64,000 nucleotides of DNA from NCBI RefSeq assembly GCF_002019855.1, contig NZ_CM007717.1, positions 8,131,750 to 8,195,749 of the forward strand. Reading direction: 5' to 3'. The translations under genes and the position numbers were made by a program. Below are positions 17,538 through 25,839 of the stretch, one piece after another. This DNA comes from Streptomyces antibioticus (lineage in GTDB: Bacteria; Actinomycetota; Actinomycetes; Streptomycetales; Streptomycetaceae). The first letter of the stretch is position 1, and each line of letters opens with the position of its first letter. The notes under the pieces were generated by a model. That model was not told where the DNA came from. It made no database searches and saw nothing but the letters and a program-made list of their open reading frames with translations.

Positions 17538-18836
17538 TCAGCCGAGGGCGTTCTGGACACCCTTCTTCACGTTGTTCCACGCGGTGCTCGAGCTCGTGCC
17601 CTTGCGCTCCACCTCGAACAGGGCCTTCGCGATCTGCTCCTGGACGTCCTGGTCGTTCACGCCGAGGATCTGCACCGGCGCCTGCTCGGCGGCGCTGCCG
17701 AAGATCTCACCGATCGGGGCGCCCGAGAAGTACGGGTCCTTGGTGTCCGCCACCTTCTCGATCGCCGGGACACTGGAGGGGAAGTTGCCGATCCTCTGGA
17801 AGAGCTTGGCCTGCTGCTCCGGGGCGGTCAGCCACTGGACCAGGTCGTACGCCTCCTTCTTGTGCTGGCTCATCTTCGGGATGGCGAGGTACGAGCCGCC
17901 CCAGTTGCCCGCCCGTCCGGGCATCTTGGCGACGTCCCACTTGCCCTCGCCCGCCTTGCCGGCCTGGCCCTTGATGTAGCCGAGCATCCACGCGGGGCAC
18001 GGCAGCGTGGCGAACGAGCCCGCGGCGAACGCCTGGTTCCAGGAGGGCGACCACTGGTCCAGCGAGCCGCTCAGCCCGGCCTCGGCCGCCTCGACGGAGA
18101 GGTCCCATGCCTCCTTGACCGTGGGGCTGGTCTCCCAGATGAGCTTGCCGGAGGTGTCGTAGTAGCGCTCCTCGGACTGCCCGGCGACGTTGGTGTAGAT
18201 GCTGCGCACGCTGTCGATCCAGGCGCTCTTGCCGGGCGCGCTCTTCTTGTACTGCTTGCCGAGGTCGAGGTACCCCTGCCAGGTGGACCACCGCTGGGCG
18301 AGCACCTCGCGGTCGGTGGGCAGCCCGGCCTTCTTGAGGAGGTCGGTGCGGTAACACATGGCTCCGGGGCCGTTGTCGGTGCCCAGGCCGATCACCGCGC
18401 CGTCCTTGGTGGTGGCCGCGCCCCACTTGGCGGCGGTGAAGTTCTTCTTGAGCTTGCCCGCGCCGTACTGGTTGAGGTCCTCGAACTTGTCGCTCTGCAA
18501 CTGCGCGACGGACGTGATGCGGCCGATCTCCACGCCCTGGACGTCGGCGAGACCTCCGCCGCCCGCCAGGCGCGTCTGGAGCGACTTCCAGTAGTTCTGC
18601 TCCTGCTCGGTGTCGGTCTGCTTGATGGTGATGTTCGGGTGGAGCTTCTCGTACTCCTTGTAGAGGCCGGCCTCCTCGAAGCCGAACGTCCCGAACAGGT
18701 CGATGCTCAGGGTGACTTTGCCGTCGCTCTGCTGACCGCCGGTCGAACCGGAGCCGCAGGCGGCCAGCAGGGTCGAGGCCAGCGCGACGGCGCCCAGCCG
18801 TATCAAGGTGCTTCTCGCGGCTCGTGCGATGTGCAT
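17538..18836 (-). CDS. Extracellular solute-binding lipoprotein, CebE-like
   Basis: 432 aa, family 1 solute-binding protein. The lipoprotein signal ends LASTLLAACGSG (Cys near residue 27). The mature protein has the CebE-like markers DNGPGAMCYRTDLLKKAGLP and TWQGYLDLGKQYKKS, and KMPGRAGNWGGSYLAIPKMS lining the binding cleft. ATG 18836 follows AGGAGG. It captures an oligosaccharide outside the membrane and delivers it to the two permeases encoded downstream. Similarity to cellobiose/cellotriose-binding CebE and the adjacent beta-glucosidase favour beta-glucans, but a paralogue with another substrate cannot be excluded. Confidence 0.92.
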   Translation of the reverse strand: MHIARAARSTLIRLGAVALASTLLAACGSGSTGGQQSDGKVTLSIDLFGTFGFEEAGLYKEYEKLHPNITIKQTDTEQEQNYWKSLQTRLAGGGGLADVQGVEIGRITSVAQLQSDKFEDLNQYGAGKLKKNFTAAKWGAATTKDGAVIGLGTDNGPGAMCYRTDLLKKAGLPTDREVLAQRWSTWQGYLDLGKQYKKSAPGKSAWIDSVRSIYTNVAGQSEERYYDTSGKLIWETSPTVKEAWDLSVEAAEAGLSGSLDQWSPSWNQAFAAGSFATLPCPAWMLGYIKGQAGKAGEGKWDVAKMPGRAGNWGGSYLAIPKMSQHKKEAYDLVQWLTAPEQQAKLFQRIGNFPSSVPAIEKVADTKDPYFSGAPIGEIFGSAAEQAPVQILGVNDQDVQEQIAKALFEVERKGTSSSTAWNNVKKGVQNALG

Positions 18837-18871
18837 GGGGAAGCCTCCTAGGACTTCGTGATGGAACGTTT

Positions 18872-18927
18872 TGGAAGCGCTCCCAGTCGACGGGTGGAGC
18901 CTGCCGCTCCTCGGGGTGTCCCGTCAA
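18872..18927 (-). promoter_or_regulatory. Promoter and operator of the binding-protein gene
   Basis: On the minus strand TTGACG (18922-18927) and CAGGCT (18898-18903) are spaced 18 bases as -35 and -10. The operator tgggagcgcttcca (plus strand tggaagcgctccca, 18872-18885) covers the expected transcription start, 36 bases upstream of the ATG. Repressor bound here would block initiation. Confidence 0.65.
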
Positions 18928-19080
18928 GACTCGAAACAGGGAGACTCTGTGGGGAGTCGAGAAACCGTAGTTTCTGACGGCAGCGGGCCCGCCTGCTTCA
19001 AGACATGAAGGAAGGGGGCGACTTGTGTGCCGTACGGCGCCGGAAGGTGACGGCACGCAGCCGTCAGGGGCAGGGGTGTA

Positions 19081-20475
19081 TCAGCGCGTACGGCTGTTGC
19101 GGGCGGCCTCGCGCAGCCACACGGCGCTCTGCTTCAGCGTGCGGCGCTGGGTCTCGAAGTCGACGTGGACGACACCGAAACGCTTGTCGTAGCCGTACGC
19201 CCACTCGAAGTTGTCCAGCAGGGACCAGGCGAAGTAGCCCCGTACGTCGACGCCCTCCAGGCGGGCCCGGGCCACCGCGGCCAGGTGATCGGCGAAGTAG
19301 GCGGTGCGCGGGGAGTCCTGTATCCGGCCGTCCTCGTCGGTGCCGAAGGCACTGTCGTCGAAGGCGGCGCCGTTCTCCGTCACGTAAAGGGGCGGCGTCG
19401 GGTAGTCCCGGTCGATGCCGATGAGCAGATCGGTCATGCCCTGCGGGTAGATCTCCCACGGCATGGCGGTCAGCGGCAGCTCGGGCTGGGGCACCCGTCG
19501 GGGCTCCTCGTCCTCACCGCCCGGCGCGACCGTGTCGCTGAAGTAGTAGTTGATGCCGAGGAAGTCCAGCGGCTGGGCGATGACTTCGAGATCCCCGTCC
19601 CGCACCGGCAGGGGCGCGCCACGGCGTTCGAGATCCTCGCTCACGTCCTTGGGGTAGCGGCCGAGCAGGACCGGGTCGAGATACAGACGCCGGCCCATCC
19701 CGTCCGCCCGCCGCGCGGCGTCGAGGTGCTCGGGGGAGTCGCCGGCGGCGTACACCTGGGCCGGGTTGAACGTGATCCCGACCTCCGCCGGCCGCTCGAC
19801 CGTCGCGCGGATCCGCTGCGTGGCCAGACCGTGCCCGAGCAGCAGATGGTGCACGGCCCGCACGGCGGCGGGGAAGTCCTTGCGGCCCGGGGCGTGGCAG
19901 CCGACGTGATAGCCGAGCATGGCCGAGCAGAAGGGTTCGTTGAGCGTGATCCAGTGGTGCACCCGGTCCCCGAGACGGCCGACGGCGATCTCGGCGAAGT
20001 CCGCCAGACGGTAGGCGGTGTCCCGGTGCGGCCAGCCGCCCGCGTCCTCCAACTCCTGGGGCAGATCCCAGTGGTAGAGCGTCGCCCAGGGAGCGATGCC
20101 GCGTTCGAGGAGTCCGTCGACGAGACGATCGTAGAAGTCCAGCCCCTTGGCGTTCGCGGGGCCCCGTCCACCGGGCTGGATGCGCGGCCAGGACAGGGAG
20201 AAGCGGTAGGCGTCCAGCCCGAGGCCGCTCAGGAGGTCGAGGTCCTCGGGCAGGCGGTGGTAGTGATCGCAGGCCACGTCACCGTGGTCGCCGTTGTCGA
20301 CGGCCCCGGGCGTATGGCTGAACGTGTCCCAGATCGACGGGGTGCGCCCGTCCACCGCCGCCGCGCCCTCGATCTGGTAGGCGGACGTTGCCGCGCCCCA
20401 GAGGAAGTCTGCGGGGAGACCGGGGAAGTCGGGAAGGCCGGGGTCGGGCCGGGTGGGGCCCTGTTCTGTACTCAT
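19081..20475 (-). CDS. GH1 beta-glucosidase (BglC-like), cytoplasmic
   Basis: 464 aa, the usual GH1 length, without signal peptide. N-terminal GH1 signature FLWGAATSAYQIEGA, acid/base Glu180 in TLNEP and nucleophile Glu367 in YVTENG; the aglycone-site WSLLDNFEWAYGY block is complete. It should hydrolyse imported cellobiose or short cello-oligosaccharides to glucose. It is transcribed in the same direction as the importer genes, upstream of them, with its own perfect operator (20553-20570). In the classical ceb locus the beta-glucosidase follows the permeases; here it precedes the binding protein. Confidence 0.93.
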   Translation of the reverse strand: MSTEQGPTRPDPGLPDFPGLPADFLWGAATSAYQIEGAAAVDGRTPSIWDTFSHTPGAVDNGDHGDVACDHYHRLPEDLDLLSGLGLDAYRFSLSWPRIQPGGRGPANAKGLDFYDRLVDGLLERGIAPWATLYHWDLPQELEDAGGWPHRDTAYRLADFAEIAVGRLGDRVHHWITLNEPFCSAMLGYHVGCHAPGRKDFPAAVRAVHHLLLGHGLATQRIRATVERPAEVGITFNPAQVYAAGDSPEHLDAARRADGMGRRLYLDPVLLGRYPKDVSEDLERRGAPLPVRDGDLEVIAQPLDFLGINYYFSDTVAPGGEDEEPRRVPQPELPLTAMPWEIYPQGMTDLLIGIDRDYPTPPLYVTENGAAFDDSAFGTDEDGRIQDSPRTAYFADHLAAVARARLEGVDVRGYFAWSLLDNFEWAYGYDKRFGVVHVDFETQRRTLKQSAVWLREAARNSRTR

Positions 20476-20552
20476 GGGGCTCTCCGTCGGTGAGAAGGAT
20501 CGACCGGATGCACGGGGCCGACCGAACCGGCGGAGTCCACGTGCGGGGCGCT

Positions 20553-20570
20553 CTTGGGAGCGCTCCCAAG
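20553..20570. promoter_or_regulatory. Perfect CebR-consensus operator upstream of the beta-glucosidase
   Basis: cttgggagcgctcccaag is an 18-bp perfect palindrome whose core equals the published CebR box TGGGAGCGCTCCCA. It is 78 bases upstream of the beta-glucosidase ATG. Confidence 0.85.
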
Positions 20571-20732
20571 AAGATGGGTCGTGAACTGGGGGCTGTCAAG
20601 GGTTGGTGGGGTGGGAGAAGTTGGGTGGAACCCCGCGTGGGAGCGTGCGATGCGGGGATCGTGTGCGGCGCTGAGCTGCGGTTTTGAGCGGGGGTGCGGA
20701 GAGGCGCGGAAGGTCCTGGTGGCGGCCGCCTC

Positions 20733-20777
20733 TTGACATTCCTGCCGGGCGATCGGCTAGTTTTGGTAGCGCTTCCA
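20733..20777 (+). promoter_or_regulatory. Orphan plus-strand promoter with LacI-type half operator
   Basis: TTGACA (20733-20738), then TAGTTT (20758-20763) 19 bases later, then tggtagcgcttcca (20764-20777), an operator with one imperfect half. It points right, where the next genes lie on the opposite strand, and a hairpin terminator begins 28 bases downstream. No coding frame is visible, so it is either a remnant of a lost gene or drives a very short RNA. Confidence 0.5.
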
Positions 20778-20804
20778 GTCCAACCGGGGTCCCAGAACGA
20801 CGTT

Positions 20805-20842
20805 CGTCCAGGACGCACCGGCGAACCGGTACGTCCTGGACG
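20805..20842. terminator. Hairpin downstream of the RDD gene and of the orphan promoter
   Basis: Arms cgtccaggac and gtcctggacg, with an inner accgg/ccggt pairing, form a near-continuous stem in 38 bases. It lies 24 bases past the RDD-protein stop codon on the minus strand and could also end transcription from the promoter at 20733. Confidence 0.75.
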
Positions 20843-20866
20843 GTCGGACGAGAAGGAGGGCGGCGC

Positions 20867-21430
20867 TCAGGCGGTGCGCTTGACGACGACCGAGCCGGCC
20901 ATCGAGTCGACCAGGTTCTGCTTCTCGCTGCCGAAGATCTTGAACAGGTTGATCCAGGCCACGATGGACAGCGTGATCGTGCTGAGGAAGCCCAGCACCA
21001 TGCCGCCCAGCAGGAAGTTACGGACGAACATCTCGCCCCAGGTCAGCCGGGCGCCGGTGTCCTTCTTCACGATGCTCAGGCCCAGGAGCTTCTGGCCCGG
21101 GTTCGCCGAGTCGGTGGACCAGGTGACCATGGCCCAGGCCAGCCAGCCGATGCCCAGCGTGACGACCGCCAGCAGGAGGTTGAGCAGGTAGGCGCCGAAA
21201 CGCGCGCCGGCGCCCACGCGCAGCTCCTTGGGCACCGCCTGAGTGACGTGGACGGGGTAACCCGGCACCTGGGCGGGGACGACAGAGGCGGCGGACACGG
21301 CCGGCACGGCGGGCACGGCCGGCACGACGGGTGCCGGTCCGAAGCCTGCCGCCTGCGTCGGGGCCGGCGCGGTGGTGACGGCGGCCGGGGTTTCCACTGT
21401 GGCTTCGGCGGAGGTCTTGTCCATGTTCAT
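20867..21430 (-). CDS. RDD-family membrane protein
   Basis: 187 aa from ATG 21430, with GAGGAG upstream; the long frame extending to 24124 is a shadow. The N-terminal 70 residues are a low-complexity Ala/Pro/Val cytoplasmic tail (PAVPAVPAVSAASVV). The RDD domain follows: RVGAGARFGAYLLNLLLAVVTLGIGWLAW, then STDSANPGQKLLGLSIVKKDTG and WGEMFVRNFLLGG, with about four membrane helices. RDD proteins have no settled function (some are linked to ion exchange). It lies 77 bases downstream of the zinc-ribbon membrane protein gene and is probably cotranscribed. Confidence 0.87.
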   Translation of the reverse strand: MNMDKTSAEATVETPAAVTTAPAPTQAAGFGPAPVVPAVPAVPAVSAASVVPAQVPGYPVHVTQAVPKELRVGAGARFGAYLLNLLLAVVTLGIGWLAWAMVTWSTDSANPGQKLLGLSIVKKDTGARLTWGEMFVRNFLLGGMVLGFLSTITLSIVAWINLFKIFGSEKQNLVDSMAGSVVVKRTA

Positions 21431-21507
21431 GGCGTTACTCCTCAAAAGGTGAAGGCAGTAAGAGGGAAAGGGAAGGCTCCGGTGACGGAGAGCGCGGTGA
21501 AGCGCGA

Positions 21508-24183
21508 CTACCAGTCGTAGTAACCGGAGTCGAAGGTCACGGTGGGGGCGGCGCCAGAGAGATCGACCGTCGCCGAGAAGGACTGCGTGCAGGTGTCCTG
21601 CTGCTTCTCCTTGGTGTCGTCCCAGGTGTCGACGCTGACCCAACGCACCGCGAAGTCGAGGGAGCCGGTGACCATGACGGTTCCGTCCTCGGCCAGTTCG
21701 GTGTCGAGGACCGGCTCCGACCGCTGGGTCCAGACGACGTCCTCGGTCTCGTCGAGCGAGGAGTAGTAGGTGTCCGGGCTCAACGGGCAGTCCTCGGGTT
21801 CGAGGGTCGTGCTCCGCTCCGCGCACTGGGTCAGCTCGGTGAACACGGCTTCCTGCGCGGCCTGTTCGCCCTGGGCGGTGAGTGTCGCCTCCAGGGCGTC
21901 GGCGCTTGCGCTGTCGCCGGGCTCCACCGTGACCGATGCGCCGCCGTCGGCGGCGACATAGCCGGAGTCCGCGCCCTCGACGGTCACCGTGCCCGGAAAG
22001 ACGGCGAGTTCGGCGCTGCCGTCGTGCAGGGGCACCGGGACACCGTTCACCTTGGCCTTGTCGAGCAGCGAGGACGCCGTCACTTCCACTCGCGCCAGGC
22101 CGTCGGACACCTTCCAGTTCCGCCACAGGCCGAGGTGCTTGTCCTCGTCGTCGGCGATCAGGAGCAGCGAGGTCTCGTACTCCTCCCCGTCCACCGAGTA
22201 GGTGACGGTGGCGGTGGCCAGCGTTCCGGACTCGTCCACGTCGTCGACGCTCACGTCGGTCAGCGGGGCGGCCTTGCGCTGGGCGCCCAGCGCGGCCTGC
22301 GTCAGCAGCGGTCCGGACTCCGGGTTGTCGAGCAGTGCGAGGGCGTCCTCGGCACGTCCGTCCGCGACGGCCCGCAGGTAGTCCTCGGCGGCGACCTTCG
22401 GGCCGTAGACCTGGGAATCCACGACCGACCAGGCAGCCGTAGCGCCACCGCCCAGCACGACGACGGCGATCAGGCCGATGCCGGTGAACCGTGCCCACTT
22501 CGCGTCGGTGGCCAGCGGCGGACAGGCGAGCGGCTCGGCCGGCGCACTCGTCAGCCGGGACGGCACCGGACGGCCCTTGCGCTGCGCCGCGTCGGCGAGC
22601 AGCGCGGCCCACTGCGGGTGCACGGGCAGGCCGGGCATGCGCAGGATCCACGCACCCGCGGCGGGGAAGGCGCTCAGCAGCGGCCGGGTCACGAACTGCG
22701 CCGCGACCAGCAGCAGTCCACCCCACACCAGCGCCACGAACAGCGCTCCGAAGACACTCAGGCCGAAGGACACGGAACCGTGCGCCGTGCCGCTGGCGCC
22801 GAAGGGGCCCACCCCGATGTCGACGCCTCCGTCGATCGAGGCGTGCAGACCGGACACGACGGCGAGCGGCACCCACAGCACGGCCATGGCGGCCGCGAAC
22901 CTCCACAGGGTGCTCAGCATGCGCTCCCGGGGGTCGTGGGCCAGCGCGTGACGGATCGCGGCGACGATCACCACGAAGGCGACCAGGAGCAGCAGAAGGT
23001 AGGCGGCCGCGGGCATGTTGCCGGTGAACAGGCCCGCCTTCGCGTCCTCCAACTGGCTGGTGTCGTCGTTGCCGAGGAAGGACTCGACGCTCGCGCCGCC
23101 CTTCAGGGAGCTCCCGGCCGTGACGCCCAGGGCCACACCGGCCAGCCAGACGGCGGAGTTGACCAGGGTGAGCAGCGAAAGTCCCAGTGCGGCACCGGTG
23201 TTCAGATCGCCGGTGTCGCCGAAGACGGCGAAGCCCAGCGCCGTCAGGGCGGCGAGGCCGAGCAGAACCGCGGTCACCGTGCCCGCGGCGACCAGCGGGG
23301 ACCGCCAGCCGTGCAGGCGTCCGGCGAACGCGTCCGGCAGCCCGCTCACGGCGCCGCGGCGGACGACGGCACGGGCGGCGAAGTCGGCGAGGAGGACGAA
23401 GACGACGGTGTACGGAAGGAGCGGCCACAGGCTGACGCCCAAGTCGACCGACACCGGCCCGAGTTCCTCGGTCCTCATGCCGAAGACGGCGGAGGAGTGG
23501 GTGGCCGGCACGAGCACGCTCATGGCGACGGCGTAGACGAGAGCAGCGGTGGCGGACCGGCCCGCGAGGCGCGCCCAGGTCTCCGCCGCCGCGCGCCGCT
23601 CGCCGCGCCGGGCGAACCACCACACGGCGAACAGGGCGGTGCACGTGAACAGCAGCATCTGAAGGGTGATGCCGAACTCCGCCTGACCGGCGACGGACCC
23701 CGACGTCAAGTCCCCGAACCCGCTGCCCGATGCGGAGTCCCCGGCCCCCTCGATCGTCAGACCGAGCGTGCCTCGAAGGGCCAGTCCGGCCAGCCACACC
23801 GTGGAGGTCAGCCAGTCGCCCACCGTGCCGGTGTGCTCCTCGGGGAGGAACTGGGCGGTGACGACGAGGACGACGAACAACAGAACGAGCTGGCTCCCCA
23901 GAGCCGAAAGCGCGCCGACGGCCGCGGCCTTGGCGGACTGTGCGTCCGGCCGGACACGGGTGAACAGGACGGACAGACGGCCCGGCGCCGGGGCGTTCCA
24001 CATCTCGGGCGGCGCGGACGGCACGGGAGAGGCGGGCGGCACGGGAGAGGCGGGCGGTGCAGGCGGCATCGGCGGTGTCATCGGCGCCGCTGCCGGCTGC
24101 GCGGGCACGACCGGTGCCCCGCATCTGCCGCAGAACGCGTGACCTGCGGCCATGGGTTCAGCGCAGGACGGACAGGTGCTCAT
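21508..24183 (-). CDS. Large zinc-ribbon membrane protein with extracytoplasmic tail
   Basis: 891 aa. The N-terminus is a zinc ribbon (CPSC near residue 4 and CGRCG near residue 19), followed by a Pro/Met-rich linker. A membrane region of about ten or more helices spans roughly residues 75-480. After one further helix (RFTGIGLIAVVVLGGGATAAWSVVDSQVYG) comes an extracytoplasmic C-terminal part of about 330 residues with DUF4878/NTF2-like features (AEDYLRAVADGRAEDALALLDNPESG) and a terminal CTQSFSATVDLSG strand ending SGYYDW. It begins MSTCPSCAEPMAAGHAF. Homologous architectures exist in Streptomyces but no function is known to me. Confidence 0.8.
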   Translation of the reverse strand: MSTCPSCAEPMAAGHAFCGRCGAPVVPAQPAAAPMTPPMPPAPPASPVPPASPVPSAPPEMWNAPAPGRLSVLFTRVRPDAQSAKAAAVGALSALGSQLVLLFVVLVVTAQFLPEEHTGTVGDWLTSTVWLAGLALRGTLGLTIEGAGDSASGSGFGDLTSGSVAGQAEFGITLQMLLFTCTALFAVWWFARRGERRAAAETWARLAGRSATAALVYAVAMSVLVPATHSSAVFGMRTEELGPVSVDLGVSLWPLLPYTVVFVLLADFAARAVVRRGAVSGLPDAFAGRLHGWRSPLVAAGTVTAVLLGLAALTALGFAVFGDTGDLNTGAALGLSLLTLVNSAVWLAGVALGVTAGSSLKGGASVESFLGNDDTSQLEDAKAGLFTGNMPAAAYLLLLLVAFVVIVAAIRHALAHDPRERMLSTLWRFAAAMAVLWVPLAVVSGLHASIDGGVDIGVGPFGASGTAHGSVSFGLSVFGALFVALVWGGLLLVAAQFVTRPLLSAFPAAGAWILRMPGLPVHPQWAALLADAAQRKGRPVPSRLTSAPAEPLACPPLATDAKWARFTGIGLIAVVVLGGGATAAWSVVDSQVYGPKVAAEDYLRAVADGRAEDALALLDNPESGPLLTQAALGAQRKAAPLTDVSVDDVDESGTLATATVTYSVDGEEYETSLLLIADDEDKHLGLWRNWKVSDGLARVEVTASSLLDKAKVNGVPVPLHDGSAELAVFPGTVTVEGADSGYVAADGGASVTVEPGDSASADALEATLTAQGEQAAQEAVFTELTQCAERSTTLEPEDCPLSPDTYYSSLDETEDVVWTQRSEPVLDTELAEDGTVMVTGSLDFAVRWVSVDTWDDTKEKQQDTCTQSFSATVDLSGAAPTVTFDSGYYDW

Positions 24184-24349
24184 TTGCTTCCCTGATGACT
24201 AGTAGGCCCGACGGACCTACAGGTGGAGTCACGCGAACTCCCCGACCACCCGGACACATCACGGGCCGGGTGCCGGCTGGGGGAACCGACCTCGGCACGC
24301 GGTCTGCTGATGCGACCGCGCCATGAGCGCCCGAACCGGCAAGGAAGTT

Positions 24350-24364
24350 CTTCACAATGTGAAG
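24350..24364. promoter_or_regulatory. Perfect 15-bp palindrome in a divergent promoter region
   Basis: cttcacaatgtgaag, perfect around its central base, sits in the 377-base gap between the zinc-ribbon gene (minus) and the DUF4253 gene (plus). Its core TTCACAATGTGAA recurs with one change at 25527-25539 on the other side of the DUF4253 gene. The gap otherwise shows nothing recognisable. Confidence 0.6.
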
Positions 24365-24560
24365 ATCCTGTGGTTGATGCGTGAAGCAAATAGATAGCAG
24401 CCCTAGGTGACTTATGCAATGTACAAGCGTCGCCGACATGGCTCTGACCGGCACAAACGAAGCGAAGACCCCGACGGAGTCGGTTCGGCGGCACGGTCGC
24501 ACCTGGGCGGCAGTGTTCACAACCAACGGCTCTGTCAGAGGCGCCACGTACATTCCGCTC

Positions 24561-25289
24561 ATGCCTGGACCGATGAGCGAAGACGCCAGACAACTGGTGA
24601 ACGGCTTGCCGCCCGGGCGCCTCGTGGGGCCGTGTCGTGATCCGCACCCGGTGGTGTGGATGAGCGACGGACCCGTGGCGCACGCGGCCGACTGGTGGAA
24701 GCGCCTCTACGCACGCCGTCTTGAGAGCGGCCTGTACCCGATCCTGCTGGAGTACCCGGACGACTCGTTCGAGCCGGCGGGCGGCGGCCACGGCGCTGAC
24801 ATCGACGCCGCCTCGTACCTCCGGAGCCGGTGGACCGACGACTCATGGCCGTCGTTCCAGGAGTGGCCAGGTCTCGCGCGGCCTGCCGTGACGTCGACCG
24901 ACGTGGACGCGTGCGCGGGTGAAGTGGCGTCCGCTGTCGCCCGCGACGGTCGAGCCCGGTGTCTCGCGCTCGTTCAGGTCTCGCGGGGCGCTGACGCGCC
25001 CGCCGCCGTGGGCTGGAGCGGGATGTCGAACCATATGACCGCGCGGGAGCTGTCGGCGGTGCTGCGCTCCTGGGAGGACCGGTTCGGTCTGCGTATCGTG
25101 GGCTTCGGGCACGGCAGCCTGTATGTCTCTGTCGCCGGTCGGCCGGCGGACGTCCAGCAGGCCCAAGTCCTCGCCGCGGAGCATTACCTGGCCTGTCCGG
25201 ACGTCTTCTTCATGGATCCCGACCTGGACTGGTCCACGTATCACGAGGACCTCATGACGCGCGGGGACTGGTGGTTCTGGTGGGACTGA
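24561..25289 (+). CDS. DUF4253-domain protein
   Basis: About 242 aa from ATG 24561 (or ATG 24573). The frame is open back to 24414, but third-codon-position GC drops there and homologues, as I recall them, begin near LVNGLPPGRLV. The C-terminal DUF4253 block is clear: ELSAVLRSWEDRFGLRIVGF, then GHGSLYVSVAGRP and VLAAEHYLACPDVF, ending RGDWWFWWD. The family is uncharacterised and common in Streptomyces, often near toxin/immunity-like genes. It is soluble, with no signal peptide. It stands alone and is flanked on both sides by the TTCACrATGTGAA palindrome. Confidence 0.82.
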   Translation: MPGPMSEDARQLVNGLPPGRLVGPCRDPHPVVWMSDGPVAHAADWWKRLYARRLESGLYPILLEYPDDSFEPAGGGHGADIDAASYLRSRWTDDSWPSFQEWPGLARPAVTSTDVDACAGEVASAVARDGRARCLALVQVSRGADAPAAVGWSGMSNHMTARELSAVLRSWEDRFGLRIVGFGHGSLYVSVAGRPADVQQAQVLAAEHYLACPDVFFMDPDLDWSTYHEDLMTRGDWWFWWD

Positions 25290-25304
25290 CCAGCCGCGTC
25301 GAAC

Positions 25305-25318
25305 TGGAAGTGCTTCCA
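25305..25318. promoter_or_regulatory. LacI-type operator just after the DUF4253 gene
   Basis: tggaagtgcttcca, arms perfect, begins 15 bases after the DUF4253 stop. No promoter or gene start follows immediately; the next gene is the GH6 cellulase 520 bases on. It may be an auxiliary site for that gene (looping) or a remnant. Confidence 0.5.
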
Positions 25319-25524
25319 ATGTGATGGAGTCCGTTTCACCCAGTGCAGCCTGCTTGCCGCACCCATCACGCGGAGTCCGGGGAGCGGGCCAACTCCCCGC
25401 TTCGGGAAGATGACAGCGGGTCTTGGAACGGTCGACGAAGAGTTCAAAGATTGAAGAAGACGGAGCGCATCCGCGGTTCGAGGGGTGATCCACGGGACAT
25501 CGCTTCAGTCTTCCGCCTCTTGGA

Positions 25525-25541
25525 CGTTCACGATGTGAACG
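25525..25541. promoter_or_regulatory. 17-bp palindrome, second copy of TTCACrATGTGAA
   Basis: cgttcacgatgtgaacg with 7-bp perfect arms. The core TTCACGATGTGAA differs from the site at 24351-24363 by one central base. It lies in the 550-base gap 5' of the cellulase gene, which otherwise contains only the operators listed and no supported gene. Confidence 0.55.
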
Positions 25542-25609
25542 AGGACCGGGGCTGCCGGCGCACCGTCGCGCCCGCTTCAACTCCCGTTTCGACGGCAGTC
25601 GTTACATGC

Positions 25610-25663
25610 TTGACATCAGACATCGCCAGCACCATCATCAGGACACCGCTGGAAGCGCTCCCA
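25610..25663 (+). promoter_or_regulatory. Promoter and operator of the GH6 cellulase gene
   Basis: A consensus-like -35 TTGACA (25610-25615) is followed by a weak -10 region near 25633-25640 and the operator tggaagcgctccca (25650-25663) at the expected start of transcription, 177 bases before the ATG. The operator equals the one at 18872 and places the cellulase in the same regulon as the importer. Confidence 0.65.
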
Positions 25664-25839
25664 AAAGTGCTGTCCCTCGCTACCCCTCGCCACCCCACGT
25701 CAGAGCGGTCCGAGCCGACGGGCCCGTGCGCCGCCCCTGCCGGCCGGACCCGCGTGCACCAGCCGGGGCCAGGTGAACCACACCCCCCGGCAGCAACGCC
25801 TCGTCCTCGTCACCCCCTTGTCAAGGAGAGCCCCCGCCC

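Noticed and set aside
21431..24124. Minus-strand open frame of over 1000 codons continuous with the RDD gene
   Set aside because: The extension is a frame shadow of the zinc-ribbon membrane gene (Arg/Gly-rich, no domains); RDD starts at 21430 after GAGGAG.
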